A stretch of DNA of 64,000 nt, from NCBI GenBank assembly GCA_004794655.1, contig SMMW01000622.1, positions 1,736,001 to 1,800,000 on the forward strand. Direction: 5' to 3'. This document shows, piece by piece, positions 1 to 10,400 of this stretch (position 1 is the stretch's first letter; every line of letters begins with the position of its first letter). Made by a program: the position numbers and the translations under genes. A model generated the notes under the pieces. It searched no databases, was not told the DNA's origin, and saw only the letters and a list, made by a program, of their open reading frames with translations. The stretch comes from Marisa cornuarietis (lineage: Eukaryota; Mollusca; Gastropoda; Architaenioglossa; Ampullariidae).

Positions 1-77
1 TGAAGAGCGCCGCCAGTTAGGTTTCAAGGCTGGAGATCGCCCGACAAATCCTTCCCTGGCACCCTACGGTCCGACAT
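1..77. other. unassigned flank
   Basis: Seventy-seven bases before the SINE target duplication. No coding or repeat signal recognised. Confidence 0.3.
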
Positions 78-372
78 GGATCTCTCAAAGGTAAAGGTAA
101 AGGTCATCCCATAACCTGTTCAGGTCGTTGGGGAGTGAGGTGTTAGAGACCCCACTTTTCTCGTGGCCAGCTTTTACATGAGGGTGGTGCCAATCTCCTC
201 TCCCTCGCTGCCTTACCTTCCCCAACCCTCTATGGAGTCAGGTACCCATTCCCGTCAGCTGGGTCGACTGGGGGAAGCATGCTGCGCTTATCGGGAATTG
301 AACCAGCGCGCTCTAGGTTCGGACGCCAGCGCTCTAACCACTCGGCCATCCGCTTCCCCTAGGATCTCTCAA
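78..372. repeat. 11-bp target-site duplication of the SINE
   Basis: GGATCTCTCAA occurs at 78-88 and again at 362-372, immediately flanking the SINE at 89-361. It shows that the element inserted as one event and that both ends are preserved. Confidence 0.85.
89..361 (-). mobile_element. tRNA-derived SINE, near full length, with target duplication
   Basis: Read on the minus strand, the 5' end (361 downwards) begins with a tRNA-like head: box A GGCCGAGTGGTTAGAGC and box B GGTTCAATTCCCG. A body of about 190 bp follows, ending in repeated CTTTAC units at 89-110. The element is bracketed by the identical 11-mer GGATCTCTCAA at 78-88 and 362-372, the mark of LINE-mediated insertion. The head resembles Ser/Leu-type tRNA genes but is embedded in the repeat, so it is not a functional tRNA. 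A truncated relative sits at 11686-11859. The small ORF over it is a shadow. Confidence 0.9.
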
Positions 373-1596
373 GCAACGGAAAAGCTTCTCTTGACGACCG
401 TTTAGTTTGGTTAGTGGGATTGACGTAGTAGGAAAGTACTTCCACCTTGAGGTGATTTCGCACTATGGAAGAAGAGGAAGGGGGGAGGAGGAAACCTGAA
501 TACCTGGAGAAAACCCCCCGACGCCCAGCCCTGCGAACAGGTGTTACATACAGAGATCTGAACCTAGAGCCTCTCATTCCAGCAGATATTGGGGGTAGAG
601 AAAGAGAATGAGCGACGGACGTCCAAACCTCTGCAGTCTGATATGGGGGACAATGAGAAAACCGGCGTGGGCAGAGTGAATTGACATGACCTGCCAGGCT
701 GGTAGGGTAAGACAAGCTCCGATAATTGGTGCGAAGCCATTAACGACACGATGACAAAGTATAAGACTGTATAACCTAACAAAGGAAAGGAATCCAAATT
801 CACAGTGTTGACCACAGCGCGTCGTCTGAGGTCTCGCAATCTGCATAATTTCATGACAAAAACTTCCCCGCACTTCAACAATCAAAGTGGACAACACGAT
901 AATCACGAAACCGCCCCTTTACAATTCGCTGTGTTAGCCTGTCCCCTACATCTGTCCCCAGCACCGAACAGCCCTCTCGCCCTCTCTACATATCAAAGCC
1001 AGCATGGCTGGGGTAAGAAACACTACCCTCCACCCACTCCTCTAAACCATAGACAGCAAGACAGCAGATTGTGACACGTGACATTGGGGGTGTTGCGGCG
1101 TGTTTGAGTTGCAGCCAGACGGCGACATTAAAAGAAGTAGCTCTTCCGTTGATGTTGTGCTTTCAGTTGCTGTGGATGGACTGTTTCACAAAAGTTGATG
1201 GCCCTCAGGGACACGGACGTGTACAAGTTCGTGTCAGGGATGAGGGAGACGAAGTGATGACCCGTAACGATCGGTGGCGGCTTGATAGCGATGTCTGCAG
1301 TGACTGACAGGGCTTGCGCGGTCATCTATATAACCTATAATACCCATAATACTAGGTCTTTACGACGGCGATGGTGTGGGGGGGGGGGCAAGATGATCGC
1401 TGCATTATGGAAAATGGTAACGTCCTGTCAAGTCTGGAGCGTTTGCAATGACGTGAGCGGCCCTTAATGATTTTCTCGGCCCCCGTGGGGGAAATTGTTT
1501 TCCCCGCTACGAATATGGAAGATGTTAGCCAGTCGAAAAGCGTTCAAAATAGACATCGAATGAAATGGTATAATGTTTTGGTGCGCGTCGGTGAAG
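373..1596. other. intergenic, nothing recognised
   Basis: Short overlapping ORFs on both strands show no family similarity and no coherent splice structure. A G10 run lies near 1380. Confidence 0.5.
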
Positions 1597-1672
1597 TTGC
1601 TATAGTGTAGTGGTGAGAGCGGTGATCATTATGAAGAGTACGTAGTTGGTTCGATTCTTGTCATGTTCCACC
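1597..1672 (+). pseudogene. tRNA-like relic
   Basis: It contains a box A-like TAGTGTAGTGGTGAGAGC and, about 35 bases on, a perfect box B core GGTTCGATTC. The flanks do not pair as an acceptor stem and a C-rich run follows. It is either a decayed tRNA gene or the head of a SINE whose body is lost. Polymerase III promoter function is possible but unsupported. Confidence 0.45.
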
Positions 1673-4080
1673 CCCCCCCCTACATTTTTATACTGGCTGT
1701 TGCGTGAGTTAGCGTTGGGGTTGGGGCTTGGGTCCGAGCTAGGTCTATGATTAGGGGCTTGTGTTCACAGAAAAACGGGTATAAATAAATCTTTATCATA
1801 TGTAAAGAGACACAAGTTCATGTATTTTTGTGTACTCTCTTGTTGTGCATGATGGTGCTATTATTAGCTGCGCGTTTACTTGTCATGAAGTACCCTCATC
1901 TTTTAAGATTTAGTGTGGAAAAAAATTCTACCCCCTGCTGGGGCCGAGAACCATGCCTTCTTTTTCATGCAATCTGACTGGCTGAATTTATTTTGTCCCT
2001 GTTCAAGGTGGGAAAAATAATTCTACGCCCCTGTGATGACACGAATTCTAGCTGATGCTGCCGATGTGTTCTAGTTGCCGAGGCAGCAGCAGATGTAGCT
2101 GTTGTCTTCTCTGCCTGCTGTTTTTATCCTCTTGTTAGCCGCAGACATAATGACCTAGTAATTTCATTGGTCACCGGCCAGGATCAGATCTCACGATTAG
2201 TCACCATGTGCACAAGTTATCACAAAATCACAGCTCGTGCGGTTTGACTGCAGTTTGACATAATGAAGGTCCGTGGCTGCAATGGACTACATCTCTGAAT
2301 CTTTTACCAACCTTGAGCTTTAAACCAATATCTTACGGCGCAGTCAGTAAGCTGAAACGATGTTTTGTATTGCTGTAATATGACGGTATATCTCGTCTGT
2401 GATATAGTGGCTGAGAGTCACACTTTGCAAGCTTGCAGTCGAAATAATGTGCCGTGTGATTGTTTTGTAGCGCATAATTGATTATACCAACACAAACCGA
2501 CAAAAGCCATGGGAAGTCGATATATAATCTCTGCCTTCTGTGTGATCAGGTTTGCTTTATGTGTTAATGTGTGCTTTTTGTACATGTGTCGTGTGTGTGT
2601 GTGCTTTCTTTGTATACCGCACCGCATCGCAGGAAGTAGATGATTTATTGCACATTATTGCTTATTCACATGTTATAACAGTGTCGTCTGCACGCAGTGA
2701 ACTAAGACTCGACATAACTTGTCACGGTATGCTGAAACACTGATGGTAGTGACAACTAATTACAGTTCCACGGCTGTCACAGACTAGCTGTCATGACATG
2801 ATTGTCATTATAACGACAAGACCGAGAATTGCCTAAGGTCCTCTCCAAAAGAAGTCAAAGATTAAGGCATGGAAGAAGACGAGATGCAGAAGTAAGAGTG
2901 ATGCCCACACCACTCCATGATGGCGTGAGGCCGCACTTCAGTCCTCGTTTCTTTTTACTGGCGCCTAATAATGTTACCATCAATGCTTCTAATATGTGTG
3001 TTGGGCTCTTCATGCACCGAGGAGACTCGAGCCGATGTTGCCATGTGAAAGACTAATTAATTTACCTCAGCAGGCGCTGCTGGCATCAAAGGGATGGCGA
3101 GGTGTGTTGAAGCTGGTCAGTTAGGCAAGTTATTGGGTTAAAGGATGTCTTGAATTCATTTCCTCCACCCTGAGGTCAGTGGTGTCTGCGATAACCCAGT
3201 GGGTGTGCCGAATGTGAAGCGAAATGTGTTTTTGGCCATCTGGCGTGCTCGTGCACTGACACGTGAGAAGAAGGTAGTGCGCAGCTGTGATGACAGTGGA
3301 GGATCTACAAAGAAAGGGCGCGAACCCGCTGTCGCGTCCCACGCACGGTCTGTTAAAGACCGACCTGAATGGTTTGCGTTTTTTGCAGATATCGGTAGAT
3401 ATATGTGATATAAACCTAACCTGTAAATTTCGGCCTCCAAAACCCATCACTAATCCCGTAATCTTCTCGCCTAGTGCAGGGCCCAGCACGCGGACCTTAT
3501 TTTCACACCTGTATATGTTGACGTCACATAGTCCAGAGCATGCAGGCTTGCATCTCTCACTCTGTCCCCCTTTCACTCCCTCCCTCTCTGTCTCTCTCAC
3601 CCCTTCTTAGCTTTATTGGTAGAAAAAAAAACAACAGAAGTGTTTGCTAACTATTGGCTTTATATATATCATCACGGCTGTGATATATCATTTGGTGTTT
3701 ATTTTTTATTGACGTATATGTACACTAACACAAAGCAGACACAGATTATGATATTCTCGCTTTCAGTATTACAATATCCTCCAGTCTATTTACAGTACCT
3801 TTAGAAATGAATAGGACAGGAAAATCCAGCAGGATATACTAGTTGTCCAGGAACGTTTTAAACCTGATGTGTCGAGCCGAGTCGAGCTAGAGGATTTAGT
3901 CGGGGATGACATGTTTGAACTCTCTGTCAATCCTGTCATGAAAGTCGCGCGTCTTGCCAACAGCCTGGGGCCAGATGCACAGCATGTCGCTAGGCAGCGC
4001 CAGCTGGAGGGCTAGCACGTAGCAGTCAGTTAAACTGCTGATAGTTCCTGAATCTGGCCCACAGAGCATCTAGCAGAAGT
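1673..4080. other. intergenic, upstream of the ORP gene
   Basis: No gene recognised. A 156-codon minus-strand ORF (3130-3600) has no recognisable motif or family likeness, and the plus strand of the same stretch is open too, so I do not call it. Confidence 0.45.
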
Positions 4081-4370
4081 AGCAGGACGTGGTCGCTGCT
4101 CCGGAGGCTGAGCAGATCCCTTGTACACTGTGTTGCTGTCGGCGTTGTTTCACTCGTCACACCCACTCTTCCCTCTTGTCGCACGGTTGGCCGGCTGCAA
4201 GGCCGCGCGATGCTGGCGCATGTGTGCGTGTACTCGCCCGTCGTCTCAAGGAAAAGGAGACGCCACTGACGCCCGTTATGCGTCATCCCTTTCGCCAGGC
4301 GCACCGTCTGTGCTGTTGACAGGCTATTTGTGAGAAAGACTGCGGCGCCAACCTCATCTTCACGCAAGTA
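4081..4370 (+). promoter_or_regulatory. OSBPL3/6/7: probable 5' UTR/promoter zone of the ORP gene
   Basis: A CpG-dense stretch just upstream of the inferred first coding exon. No TATA box is evident, and the transcription start cannot be placed. The call rests on position and composition only. The 113-codon ORF on the opposite strand is taken as a product of the GC-rich composition. Confidence 0.35.
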
Positions 4371-4406
4371 ATGAATAGCTGGGGGACCCGAGACAAGCGC
4401 GACTTG
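4371..4406 (+). CDS. OSBPL3/6/7: ORP gene, inferred coding exon 1 (start codon)
   Basis: ATG with G at -3, then [12 protein letters not shown], running in phase 0 into the donor TTG|GTGAGT at 4406/4407. Exon 2 requires a phase-0 partner and has an in-frame TGA at 6248 just upstream, so its start must lie in another exon. This is the only short ATG-to-donor segment I found that fits. The stronger donor CAG|GTAAGT at 4609/4610 has an in-frame TAA just before it and no ATG. Plausible, but needs transcript support. Confidence 0.55.
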
Positions 4407-7400
4407 GTGAGTTTAGAGAAAGCACAGACACTTGTAGCCTCGCAGCCTCCTCCGCCAACTTGACTTGCCTGCTTCTCTTGTTTACCTCCGCCACATGTGT
4501 TGGCTTGTGTGGACGGGATCTTTCTTCTCCCTCTTATTTTCACCGCTGTTTGTGACCTTTTCTCGCATTCTGTTCACCTAACGACTTTGATTAACATCCA
4601 AGTACGCAGGTAAGTTATTTTAGCCCAAGTAGAAACATGCATATGGTACACACACACGCGCGCCCACACACACACACTCAAAACTGAAGAAATGTATCTG
4701 TAGTCTGTCTGTACGCCCATATGCCTGCCCCTATATGCTGTTGTATGGTACATGATCGTAGGCCATTGTATGAGTAGCCTAAGAATCAGTTCAAATGCAA
4801 AACGCGGATGCGAACTATAACTTCCGCCAGTCAGGGAAGGAAGAGGATTACAATTATCTGCTGCTTATTCATTATTCTATTGCAGTTTCCCCGCATGTCT
4901 TACTTTACCCCTGATTCAATATATGTGCGTATTCGCGCGCGCTCGCGTGTTGCAGGTGCTTGTCATCTGGGGCTTACAGGTGGCTGTACTCGCGTGTACC
5001 TTTGCGTTGTTATCGCGCACTCGGACGTCTTGAAAAGATCTCAGAAAACTTACATATGTTAATATTACGTGCGTTTTCTGTATATATTTAATGTATATTT
5101 GTTTAATAATAGATAATTAGTGGCATGGACAGTACTTATTGAATTAGACAAAATGCTGATTTTGGTGCTTTTAGTACAAAGCAATATACGTGTCGTACAA
5201 ATATAGGTCTTATCCTAGCGCTCTGTTACAACCATACGCCTCCTGAATGCCGAAAGGGTAGCTGGTTACAAAGCACGAAAGAGAGAGTTAATTTATATGG
5301 CATCCCCCCAGAACCCTTTAAACACACACACACACACACGCGCACATTGTCGTAAACCTGCTTTCAAGTGACGCCTTCTCATCATCGCATACTATTACTC
5401 TGATCAGTATGTGTCAAAAGTATATGGGGTTTTTGTTGTTGTTGTTAACATTAAATCACACAGTGCACAGACTGCAGACAGATTTAAAAAAAATTGCTTG
5501 ATGTTCCTGTTTGTTCTCCATTTGTGTCGTTGGTGACGAGATATACTCGTTGGCATCTTCCTTCGATAACCTTTAGGCTTTATTACTCGACCTCTGACCA
5601 ATACTTGTAAATCGCTTGTAAAAAATGTATGTTGGTTTTGGCGTACTATGTTTTACAGCGTGGACCTATATATATGTACCCGTCTCTGTGTGAAGGTCCC
5701 GTAGGTCTGTGCAAGAAGTAAATGTGTCTTGTCACTACAGAACGAGTCTTAAAAAACAATTTTTTTTTAGATTATTTAAGTTTAAAATCTACAGGTGTTG
5801 AACTTTCTTTTGATACTAAGTTTGCCCGTCTAGTCCCAGAACTGACCGGGTTATTCAGGTTTGAACAAACAGCAATGGAAGAAAAGTGTAAACTTAAAAA
5901 TATAAACTTGAACGAGTGGGACGTAAGAACCTTAATTGTCAGTGAGGATCACTGCTCTCAGAAAAATGTTCCTCACATTCAGACTCACTGAAGTCGCTCG
6001 CTAAGTCATCTGCGGAGTTAAATTTCCCGAAATATTTTGTAGTTAGGGGACGACCTTCACTTTTCCCCCTTTTTTAAGCTTAATGACCAAGCAATCCCTT
6101 TCCAAAGTAAAGTGAAACCGCACGAAGTTGACCTTAATCACCTCATCGGACTCATTTTGTGGTGGCAGGTAATACACAGGTCAAAATAGTGTAATCAAAT
6201 TTAGTAGATTGTTGTTATTTTCTGTGATTGTGACGAGACTTGACCAGTGATCACATGAACCTGCATGCTCTCAGGATGGCAGTGAAGACAGCTTGTCGCA
6301 ATCGAGCTCGCACGCGGAGGGTCACAACAGCACGCTGGTCAGCACCCCGGCTCCGTCCATTACTACCACCGCCAGCAAATCACCCAAGGGCCGGCGCAAG
6401 TCGCGCAAGTCTCGCCGCGAGTGGGAGATTCTCGAGGGACTGCGAGATGGTCAAAAGTGCGAGGACAAGCCCGACAAGTACCAAGGCTACCTGATGAAGC
6501 GCCGCAAGTGGCCCATGAAGGGCTGGCACAAGGTGAGGCTTGTAAGCTTACCCGCTAGGGGCCGCATGCACAATGTGTCGCTAAGCGCCAACCGGGTGGT
6601 TAGCTCCTAGCAGTCATTTTAGAGGACTGCTTCTCGGGGGTCATAGGGCTAGATCCATTGATAGGCTATTAAGACTGACTGATAAATTATAAAGACTATG
6701 AATAATAGATTACAAAAGATTATGATAGATCATAAAGACTGTGATAGCATGGACTCCGCTGAACTGTTTGCCGTGGAATTTTCCGCGTTAACTTCTAGAA
6801 CGAGGCCAAAAAGACAAATTCGCTTTACCTATCAACATCAAGAAGAGCAGACGATGCGAACTCTCGTGTTGACGGAGGTACAAAACCTCAAGCATAAAGG
6901 TCTATTATGCTTTTAGTTTATTGGCTCTTAGTCGTGGGAAGTGAAGGTCGAGGACTTTTGCCAAAAAAACGAAAGAAAGAAAAAGTAACTAAGTTACAAA
7001 TTTATTGCAAGTCGTTTGTTGTCTTTAAGAATTTTATCGAGGTTGTAGATATGGTTCACTGAGACAGCCTACAACTAAGCAAGAGGCTAAGAGTTGGTCA
7101 CGGCAAAGAGTCAGCAGTCCAGAGATGTACGTCCATGGTGATAGATTATAATGACTAGGGCTGACAGGTTATACAGACTATGAATGATAGATTACAAAGA
7201 CTATGGTCGATAGATTATCAAGACTATGAATAATAAAAAGGTTTATGTACTCGATATGATTATAAGTTCTTTCATAACAATACTAGAATATTAGACTGTG
7301 AACGGATCAACAGTGGAAATACATATACATTAAATGATTTTCACTTTACTTGCAGCGGTTCTTCGTTTTGGAGAAAGGGATACTGACCTACGCGAAGTCC

Positions 7401-10400
7401 CCAAGTGATGTAAGTCGTTTGTTACATTTTTGTTTTCTTTTTAGCAGGCCTCTTAATTTGGTTTTCTATCCATCAGCTGATCAGTAGAAAAGAAAAGGCT
7501 CATACACGCAAGCGCGAGCGCGTGCACACACACACACACACACACATGCTTTCTCTCACATGCCCCCACAAGTCATACTGGTGATCGGTTCATTTGGCAG
7601 ATGTGTATTGTGTGACTCCCCTGACGAATTCCATCATTTCCACAGACAGCATGTTTCCTACACTGAAGGCTGGGCTTTCACAATCAAAATCGATTGCTGG
7701 CTACTCACACGAGAAGAGGTGAAATAGGGAAGGAAATTCCCAGGGTGTCTGAGTTTATAAGCTTGTAATAGAGTGGAAATTATTCTAATTCTGTGTATCC
7801 GGCAATGCCGTTTATCGATGATCGTTATTATGAAATCGTCGGCGTATCTGCAAATCGACAAGATCTCTCTCCTTTTGTCACTGGCACACGTCAGGGCGCT
7901 CGTTGGCGTGACGCCACTAGTAAACATCAGGGCGTTCGTTGGTGTGATGTCATTGGCACACGGTGTGGCATTCTTTATTGCTACCTCATTGGCAAACATC
8001 AGGGCGCTCGTTAGAGTGACGTCATTGGCACCTATTGGGGCGCTCGTTGGCGTGACATCATCGACACACATCGGAGACGTGTTGCATAGGCGTAGCGAAC
8101 CCAGCGAAGCTAACCAATTGAGCGAAGGAGCCGCACAGCGCACCCCTACGAGCTAGCGAAGCTAGCCCCTAGCGTAGCAAAAGCTAGCAGCCCCAGGGCG
8201 CTGACTGACGCTTCTTCACGGACGCAGATCGAGCTGCTCGTCGACACTCCATCACTGGCGCAGACCAGAGTACGATACTCGCCATTGCATTTCAAGAAGT
8301 TGAGTCCGGTGGGCTGGCCGAAGTGTCCGAAGTGCCAGCAGAAATACTCTGTTAAAGAAGTTTATTTACACTTACTGCGTAGTTTTGAAAGAATATCACA
8401 CTGTTGTGCAGCCAAACCCTGAATATCTTTTTTTGTTAGTTTGCACTTCGGATGCAATTTCCCCGAACGCTGCAGAGAGGTGGTTTATACTTGGAGAGAC
8501 GAGGCAAGCTGTCGTATAATGCCCTAGTCTATTGAGCATTTCTTGCAAAGACTGAAGAATGACAGATGAATCATTATCTTTATTCACCGGGCCTAGGTTT
8601 GGTTCCACGCCGCTTATCATGAGTGCCGCAATAACGATTTTCAGAATCGCAAGCTTACACTCTAATGAAGGGGTCCGAAGTATACGCATTTTGTTTGCAT
8701 TACGTTTTGTTTCACACGCCTGGCCTAATGGAAAAACACGCGAGCACATAAAGAGCAACAAACGAGCGATACTCTGTTGCACCTCTGTACCATTGGTGGT
8801 GAACACCGCTCAACACTTTCTCAGTCAGGTTACCGCTCTTTTAGTCCAGTTCCAAGTTTAAAACGTTTTCAAAACAGAAGAAATTAATCATTTAAGTGCA
8901 CACAAAACCAGCGTCTCGTGACGAGACTGCTATCCCATTCTAAATATTAGGGAATTCCTGAGAGAGAATTATTTCATAACAGTTTCAAACATTTCCTTCA
9001 GCAGGCCAGCTCGCTCATTGAGCACAGCCTTGGTTGTGACAGCAGAAGTATGTTGGTGTAGCACCCGCCTAGCACCTGTGTGAATGGCTGGTGTCCAGCG
9101 ATCAATAACACGTAGTACCTGCAGGACACCGTCCAGTGCACACACCTCGGGGATGGAGGATGGGCAGCTGAGAACCTGCTGGCTAATCGATATCATCACA
9201 GCGCACGTGAGACTGGGCCTTTACACTGCGCGTGACGTACCTTACACCTGGGGCTCGGTTAGAACCTACCAGTGCGCACACATCCTCACTCATGGCCGAC
9301 TGCTCACTCGTACTTTACCTGTTACATCATTCTGTACATTTCAACGACGGGTAAGGGGAGTCCGGCACAACATGGTAGCTGGCTGGTTAACGCTGGTTAA
9401 GCAGTCTCCTTTACTGCTTGTATATAGTAATTTTACACCACTCCTTGTGCTACGGGGACGGTAAGCGCTAAATTGATGACAGTTTGACTATCATTTTACC
9501 TGACTCATTCGCGATATCCATCAGGCCTAAGAGCTTTTGTGTCATGAAACATTGCCAGCAATTACACGTTCAGTTCTACAAAATGTCCAAAATTTTCCAT
9601 TCATGGATTTCCGAAGGAAGAGTAAATGGAAAAGCTTTGGCTAGTAAAAGTTCGTTTGGCTTTATAAGCTTATTCGTGCATGTACATGCATACATGTGTG
9701 TGTAGACACATTGTAAATGCCGTGAATCCTTCATCAGGAGGAGGTATGTGTGTACTATATAGTGATTGTCATTATTATTATTATTAATGTAGAAAATTGG
9801 GCACTAGGATGAAAAGTTTTGTTACTATATACTCTCCTCGAGGAACTTTCTAATTATAAACATTTATTTTACAGACTTCAGACAGTCGCTATACTATGCT
9901 TTCCATAGGAGTAGAGCATATTTTTTCACGCACTTTATTACGAAACGAAAAGGCGGGTTGTGGTGCTCAGAGGACAGTCGGTGCCAGGCAGGCTTGGATT
10001 GTACACGTTGCAAAAATGTTAACGCAGTGTGGCGAAACTACAGCTTGACCAGATATAGCAGGTTAATTCTTAAGTAAATTTGGATAATTTTTGTATAGGT
10101 CCACAAATGATGTTATAAATATCAAAATAGTCCTTGGATGAAAACCAGTTTCCCCACCCCCTGTGTTAGATGAACTTTCTCAGCAGATGTTTGCTGAACG
10201 CCCAGCCGCCCTAGGCTTTTCATTGAGTCGCTGCAAATATGAAACCAAGAAGGAAGCAGGAAAAGACAGGGTGTTCGCCTCTGCTAGATAATATTATCAG
10301 CGGGTCGATGTGGTGTGTGTACACACACCTGTAGATAGCGGCTTCTTCGACGTGCGAGCAGCCAGCGTCACTTCCGTGAAGGTGAGGGCATCGCTGGCCT

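Noticed and set aside
263..360. tRNA-Ser/Leu-like gene
   Set aside because: The boxes are good, but the sequence is the head of a SINE with target duplications and lacks a paired acceptor stem.
3130..3600. 156-codon minus-strand ORF
   Set aside because: Both strands are open here, there is no recognisable motif, and the translation has low-complexity charge runs. Not enough for a gene call.
4560..4610. Strong donor CAG|GTAAGT at 4609
   Set aside because: As a coding exon end it has an in-frame TAA close upstream and no ATG; it could only end an alternative 5' UTR exon.
6240..6494. 84-codon plus-strand ORF with an ATG right at the exon 2 acceptor
   Set aside because: It uses a different frame from the PH domain and contains no ORP sequence; the correct frame enters from an upstream exon.
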